Source of the DNA: Paraglomus occultum
Taxonomy: Eukaryota; Glomeromycota; Glomeromycetes; Paraglomerales; Paraglomeraceae
NCBI GenBank assembly: GCA_910592205.1
Contig: CAJVPJ010000495.1
Span: 1 to 23,531 of the forward strand
Direction: 5' to 3'
Length of the DNA: 23,531 bases
The translations under genes and the position numbers were made by a program. Within the stretch, counting starts at the first letter, position 1. Each line of letters opens with the position of its first letter. Under the pieces are notes generated by a model. It ran no database searches. It saw only the letters and a list, made by a program, of their open reading frames with translations, and was not told the origin of the DNA. Shown piece by piece: positions 19,267 through 23,531 of the stretch.

Positions 19267-20300
19267 TTAAACAGATGTCGCGGATTGTTTTTCAGCGCTA
19301 TTTAAAGTATCGATCAAAAACTCCAACATAGCCCTTGAGGGCTTGTTCTGTTTGGTCGATTCCTTTAGATCGGCTATCAATAGGTTTATCTTATGTCCAA
19401 ATATGTTTAGGTTTGCCGAAAGTCTTGCAACATGGCTATCCATATTGTTTATAGCCTTTATTGTATTACCGATTTGTAAGAGCGCCTCATTTACCTGACC
19501 TTGCCTCAGTTCGCGTGTTGCTGCTCTGCCAGTTAATATGTCAATTATCCACAGAAGCCAGTTATCGAAGCGAGCGCGATCATGCGCAAGAACAGCACTA
19601 CCCTCACTTTGACCATGGCGAAGAGATGCTAGCGTCCGTTCTTTCAAAAGGGTGATTCGGTTCACTTGTATTCTAGCATCCTTTATAAGCATTCCCACGT
19701 CTTTTGCTAAAATTGAAATGCTCTCCAGCCGATTTTTAATATCTTCGACGGTTTCCTTGTCTGGATCGCCTTTGAGATTATCGAAAATATTGGCGATTTC
19801 GTGAATCTGCCATTTAAACCTTCGAAATAAAGCATCTCCAGAATCCTTCATTATTAGAAAAGACACTACTCCATCGCTCACGGCATTCGCTAGATCTATT
19901 AGGTTTTCCTCTATCGCTGGGCCATATACTTTGAGATGACCATTGTTTATCTTAATGGCAAGCTGTTGACAATTGAGGAGTGGCTCAAGCGATGCCCAGG
20001 AATCTGTATCAAATATATAAGCATTGATAAACACGTAGCGGACAGGAACTTTTATATCTTGAACCTGATAACAAATTTAAATAAAAAACGCACTTGCAAT
20101 CGCGAATACTTGACCCGTAGTGTCTGCAAAGTGTTCTGAATTTTTGCCCTAAATGATTGTAAGGTATCACAGTGTGTTATATATTTCTTACTGGGACTAT
20201 TTCATGTTTGACCTCTTCTTACCGTCACGATTACTATTTGTAGCGCCAAGACGATTATAAGAGCCAATACGCTTGATGTTGCAAGGAATGTATGCTTCAT
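19267..20300 (-). CDS. Membrane-anchored helical protein, paralog B (unrecognised family)
   Basis: Exons 20300-20223, 20148-20094 and 20003-19267 give 289 aa with introns of 74 and 90 nt. The protein starts MKHTFLATSSVLALIIVLAL, a signal-anchor type hydrophobic segment (about 8-26), followed by a short linker (SEHFADTTGQVFAIA, matching SAKYFTDTVGDVFDEIG in paralog A) and a long helical domain. Conserved blocks with paralog A are GDALFRRFKWQIHEI, ETVEDIKNRL, IKDARIQVN and LEFLIDTLNSAEK. The ATG at 20300 is the simplest start; an acceptor just upstream (GGATTTAG at 20304) could mean an earlier exon contributes extra N-terminal residues, but no in-frame exon could be joined. Function unknown. 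It is convergent with the KCTD gene. Confidence 0.7.
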
Positions 20301-20377
20301 TTTGCCTAAATCCTTTTGAGTCGTCAAATTAGTAAATGGCTCTTGAATTCGCCCAAACAGCACGTAATTTGATAAGC

Positions 20378-20611
20378 TTACCAAGACTTGATGTAGTCAA
20401 GTCTCCTTGCGTTGTCTTTTAGAATTGTCTGAGAAAGTAAGCCATATTCATCATGTGTCCGTGGGTAATGGTTCTTCACGGCAAATTCTGGTAAAGCGAA
20501 CATGTAATAATAACGGTTGTATTGGTCCTCAATACTGTTCGCGTGACCCTGACCCTTTATATGCTTACTGTTAGAGTTTTGAACGCAGTACATACTATTC
20601 CCAATACTCAT
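20378..20611 (-). CDS. Small unrecognised ORF upstream of paralog B
   Basis: ATG to TAA frame of 77 codons, MSIGNSMYCVQNSNSKHIKG onward, with a protein-like middle (ALPEFAVKNHYPRTHDEYGL) and end (NARRLDYIKSW). A good donor (TTG|GTAAGC, 20383) overlaps the stop, so it may be an exon rather than a complete gene. Splicing to the next acceptor (20304) would continue in a hydrophilic frame, not in the membrane-segment frame of paralog B, so the two readings compete. No family recognised. Confidence 0.3.
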   Translation of the reverse strand: MSIGNSMYCVQNSNSKHIKGQGHANSIEDQYNRYYYMFALPEFAVKNHYPRTHDEYGLLSQTILKDNARRLDYIKSW

Positions 20612-21290
20612 TGCACCAAGTAATGTATTTGGACTTCCTTGCGGCAACAAACGTTCTGTACGATTAATATCTAATACTCATTGAGATTTAATTTGATTAA
20701 TACGTTGCTTACAAGTTCTTACAAACAAAACTAAACCGTTTCCCTTACAAGAATTTCGCTTAAGCAGTAATTTTCCAACTCTTTAACTTTCTGACAGCAA
20801 ATTCAGCTGATTTAAGTATTTTTTTGCATCATTGGATAGAAAAATAGGTCATCCATGGTTTATATTCTGCGATGAATTTCAAATTTGGAGTGCTTTCTAC
20901 AATATTCTAGATACACTACGGCAAAGTCGAAGTCCACTAGAACACATCACGCAACATCAGTGACTTCAAAGTTTGTGTGTAATCACATTCTATCGCTCTG
21001 ACAAGTTCTACCTCGAGCCATAGATATCACGATTTCAATTTTTGATGATCCGTAAATGTCAAGTGGATTGCGTTGTTTATTATACATTAAAAATGCTACA
21101 TTAAATGCAAACACGCACATTCTGAAATACAGTTTTTAATAAACTCGGAAATGTAATCAATAAAATTGTTTCCGTTATCGTTGATATGTTCAGATTATGC
21201 ACGTATTCATTCTTCACTACTCCTTTCGATGAGGTAAAAGTGCTGACAGGATATATGCAGTTGATAAGAACCTGTAAATACCTGTTACAA
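20612..21290. other. Interval without a recognisable gene
   Basis: AT-rich, with only short random-looking frames on both strands. No repeat or RNA gene is recognised. Confidence 0.4.
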
Positions 21291-21540
21291 TTATTTCTGA
21301 ACACTGATGTTGGGAGGGAAGGGGGACGAGGGAGTTTCTTCTAAGCGAACGTCATAGTCGATTACCGCATGTGGCGCCTTACGACAATATAACCTTAAAC
21401 CCCAGATCATCGATAAGGTTGTTACGCTGCAGATTGGCGTATATATTATTGAATTCACATATTGTAAGTATTGACAGGTACGCAGCACTCGAACGCTTTA
21501 CGTTTACACACGTTTTGGTGTACAAGTGACGATGAATCAT
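21291..21540 (-). CDS. Possible two-exon small protein, unrecognised
   Basis: ATG at 21540 (MIHRHLYTKTCVNVKRSS...), donor GTACCT at 21481, acceptor CTGCAG at 21427, then a frame through AVTTLSMIWGLRLYCRKAPH to PFPPNISVQK and TAA at 21291; 64 aa. Frame and splice signals agree, and the basic N-terminus could be mitochondrial, but the intron is short (55 nt), another frame after the acceptor is also open, and no family is recognised. Confidence 0.25.
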
Positions 21541-21725
21541 GATACATTATGGCGTTTATGGATGTCCGTATTGATTATTGGACTGCAATGATGTAATTAT
21601 CTATCTCTATCATGAATTACTAGCCATATCACCTTCTACAACGCATTCTGATGTCATCGGGCTGATCGGAAATACATAGTGTAACAATGTGCTAATAAAC
21701 CGAATGGTGATATTGTTTTTTAAAC

Positions 21726-21733
21726 TATAAATA
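21726..21733 (+). promoter_or_regulatory. TATA-like element for the small basic ORF
   Basis: TATAAATA about 165 bp upstream of the ATG at 21897, followed by a pyrimidine-rich stretch (CTTCTCTCTCGC) that could hold the transcription start. Assigned by position and sequence only. Confidence 0.35.
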
Positions 21734-21896
21734 CATTACCTTCTCTCTCGCTATTCAACTTGCCATCCGTAAGAAACCACGGTTATCTGAACGAACCATA
21801 AGCGAATCTGCGTGATTCACTAAGCGAATAATCACACCTATTAGACTATTAAATAAGAACCAAGCGCGTCACCATACTTCAATAAAATCATAAACT

Positions 21897-22127
21897 ATGA
21901 AATATACAAACGCAGTTACCGTTTCATCTCGACCCGCCACGCTGCCAAGACGCAAGGATGCTCCTAGCTTCTTCGCAAAGCGAATTTCCCAAGTATTTGA
22001 TAAGCGAATCGAAATATATGAGGACAACGACGAATTCTCAGATGAGAAATATCGATCATTCAAACGTTCAGGCTACAGATTATTCAAACGTCTAAAAGGG
22101 TCGACAAGTCACAGCAGACGATATTGA
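21897..22127 (+). CDS. Small basic hypothetical protein
   Basis: Intact frame of 76 aa without introns. The N-terminal half is basic (RPATLPRRKDAPSFFAKRIS), the middle acidic (EIYEDNDEFSDEKY) and the C-terminus strongly basic (FKRSGYRLFKRLKG, SRRY). No membrane segment or signal peptide. Composition is unlike the random AT-rich frames around it, and it sits between a TATA-like element (21726) and an AATAAA signal (22478-22483). No family recognised; nucleic-acid or chromatin binding would fit the charge pattern but is only a guess. Confidence 0.5.
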   Translation: MKYTNAVTVSSRPATLPRRKDAPSFFAKRISQVFDKRIEIYEDNDEFSDEKYRSFKRSGYRLFKRLKGSTSHSRRY

Positions 22128-23161
22128 GAATGGAGGATGCGAGCGAACAATACGGACATTTCATCGAAATTACCTGTCACACAATGTACAGCCAAATATT
22201 AATATTCAAGCCCCGGCAGGGTTAAAAGGGATGTTCATGTATTCTTGCCAAATTTAGTTAGAGCTTGATTCGGCATACAACATCATCTGACTACAATTCT
22301 GTAAATTGTGTGTAAAAGAAAATGAAAAAAAAAAGAAGGGACAAAAATAGTATGAGCAGAAAATGTCATGGGGTTTTTAAAAAAAAGAGTGAAGGAGTGA
22401 AGGGGTAATAAGACGCAAAAAAAAAGTTTGTATGTTTAAGGAAAACTTTTAAGTAGCGCCTTCGTTAATAATCAATTAATAAAGAACTCGATTTGTCTAT
22501 GACAATTGTTCGAGTTTATTCTAGTTTATTTCAAAAATGGATTTGCCCAACCAAATTCGTTCATGCGAACGTAATGAGCATATGTGTACCAAACGATTGC
22601 TTGATGTCTATCAAAACATATGAACTCGATATTTTTCAACGTCTTTTTTCACCCACTTTTGTAGACGGCTGTCAATAAGATTTACATTGGAAGCAAGTTG
22701 ATTGTAGTTTATAAAAAAGACATGAAACGTTTATTCATAGTTTAGTTATTACTATGAAGTTGCAATGTAACGTTCACTCGATTGCCGATCATTAATCAAC
22801 ATTTACAATCGCAGTATTAAACCTTCGCGTTCGCCGCATCGCATGCTTTGTCTTGTCAGAATTTGAAGAGGGCTGTATAATTAATGGTTGTAAACTTATC
22901 ATTCTTTTGCTAAAATTGCGGAAAGTGGAATTATGTTGAGGCTCTTGGACGAGCGTAGCGTTCGGCAGTTAAAACGAGTGGTAGCGGCATTACGGTATAC
23001 ATTAACCATAGTAATGTGCAATTCAATCAGTTACCGCACAACTTTTACTTCACGCTGAAGGATATTACGAATGTGTAGCCAAGAAAACTCTTTGGTTACT
23101 GAAGTTAATAAAAAAATCGAAATTTGCAAAAAAAAAACACGGAACATTACTAATGAAATGA
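22128..23161. other. 3' region of the small ORF and gene-poor sequence
   Basis: Contains a purine-rich stretch with A-runs (about 22316-22430) and AATAAA at 22478-22483, a likely polyadenylation signal. Beyond that I see only short frames without splice support. Confidence 0.4.
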
Positions 23162-23206
23162 GGTAATATGGGGCAGACTGCAACAAAACCAGACAAAGTG
23201 AACATT
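23162..23206 (-). repeat. Dispersed repeat, copy 3 (inverted relative to copy 1)
   Basis: Reverse complement begins AATGTTCACTTTGTCTGG and runs through GTTGCAGTCTGCCCCATAT, identical to copy 1 (35-80) over 29 bp and then similar over the GCCCCATAT end. Copies 1 and 3 are therefore inverted with respect to each other at the two ends of the window, about 23.1 kb apart. Confidence 0.75.
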
Positions 23207-23403
23207 CTTGAATAAGAGGCTGGTGTGGCTGAAAGTTAACTAACTTGACTGATGACGTTTTGAAAAGTAATAATTTGCATTCATTCATAATTTATAGACT
23301 TGTTGATTTTAATGCTCCCTTTACATACCAGAAGGTGAGGAATATAAACCATAACAGGATCAATATAGGATTACCTCTGTATATAAAAAGGGTCCGTATC
23401 ATT

Positions 23404-23531
23404 TCACCGACGTAAGACAATCATTTCGTCGACAATCATTTCACCGACAATCATTTCACCAACATTATTTCGAAATTATCCTTTTTTGGTAGTGTTGTCG
23501 GCGAAATGATTGTCGGCGAAATGATTTTCGG
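23404..23531 (-). repeat. Fold-back repeat (MITE-like), copy 2, cut by the window edge
   Basis: Several tandem 15-bp units of the type ATTTCACCGACAATC (about 23401-23458) face inverted units TTGTCGGCGAAATGA (23494-23526) around a core that is the reverse complement of the copy at 13771-13845 (for example TTATTTCGAAATTATCC and TTTTTTGGTAGTGTTG). This copy has more terminal units than copy 1. The element continues past the end of the window. Confidence 0.8.

Noticed and set aside
22493-22678. 61-codon plus-strand ORF
   Set aside because: Random-looking composition, downstream of a polyadenylation signal, no splice or promoter support.

Overview
The window looks like nuclear DNA of an early-diverging fungus, most likely a Glomeromycotina or other Mucoromycota-type genome. 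Evidence: it is AT-rich, the genes carry many short introns (mostly 60-95 nt, GT-AG), there is a fungal chitin synthase III activator (Skt5/Chs4 type), a YMR226C-type dehydrogenase and a Sps19-type reductase, plus a KCTD/BTB gene. One intron has all the hallmarks of a U12 (minor spliceosome) AT-AC intron, which most Ascomycota have lost. The assignment is inference; no rRNA or marker gene is present.

Layout. 1-641: flank with one copy of a dispersed 29-bp repeat. 642-2024 (-): SEN2, catalytic subunit of tRNA-splicing endonuclease, six exons, triad intact. 2990-5822 (-): chitin synthase activator with about 125 residues of polyQ, Sel1 repeats and a C-terminal CaaX box. 6563-7899 (+): NADP-type short-chain dehydrogenase with eight exons, intron 2 being AT-AC. 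9564-9683 (+): OST4, a 39-residue oligosaccharyltransferase subunit. 9873-11437 (-): peroxisomal-type 2,4-dienoyl-CoA reductase, ten exons including 14-nt and 7-nt microexons.

12055-13309 (-) and 19267-20300 (-) are paralogous membrane-anchored helical proteins that I do not recognise. Between them lies 17468-19181 (+), a KCTD-type BTB domain followed by a membrane segment and a long helical tail that may be related to the two paralogs. This is the best candidate for an undescribed, co-located gene family. The interval 13310-17000 holds repeats, hairpins and pieces of unrecognised spliced genes, including one (16036-16976) where 18 nt of exon are perfectly complementary to the start of the next intron, covering the 5' splice site.

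20301-23531 is gene-poor: one credible small basic ORF (21897-22127) with a TATA-like element and a polyadenylation signal, two weak ORFs, and repeats near the right edge that match copies at the left edge and in the middle. The conserved genes are unrelated housekeeping functions (tRNA splicing, cell-wall chitin, redox, N-glycosylation, peroxisomal lipid oxidation) and do not form a pathway. All exon boundaries were derived by hand from splice signals, frame and family motifs; no transcript data or alignments were available.
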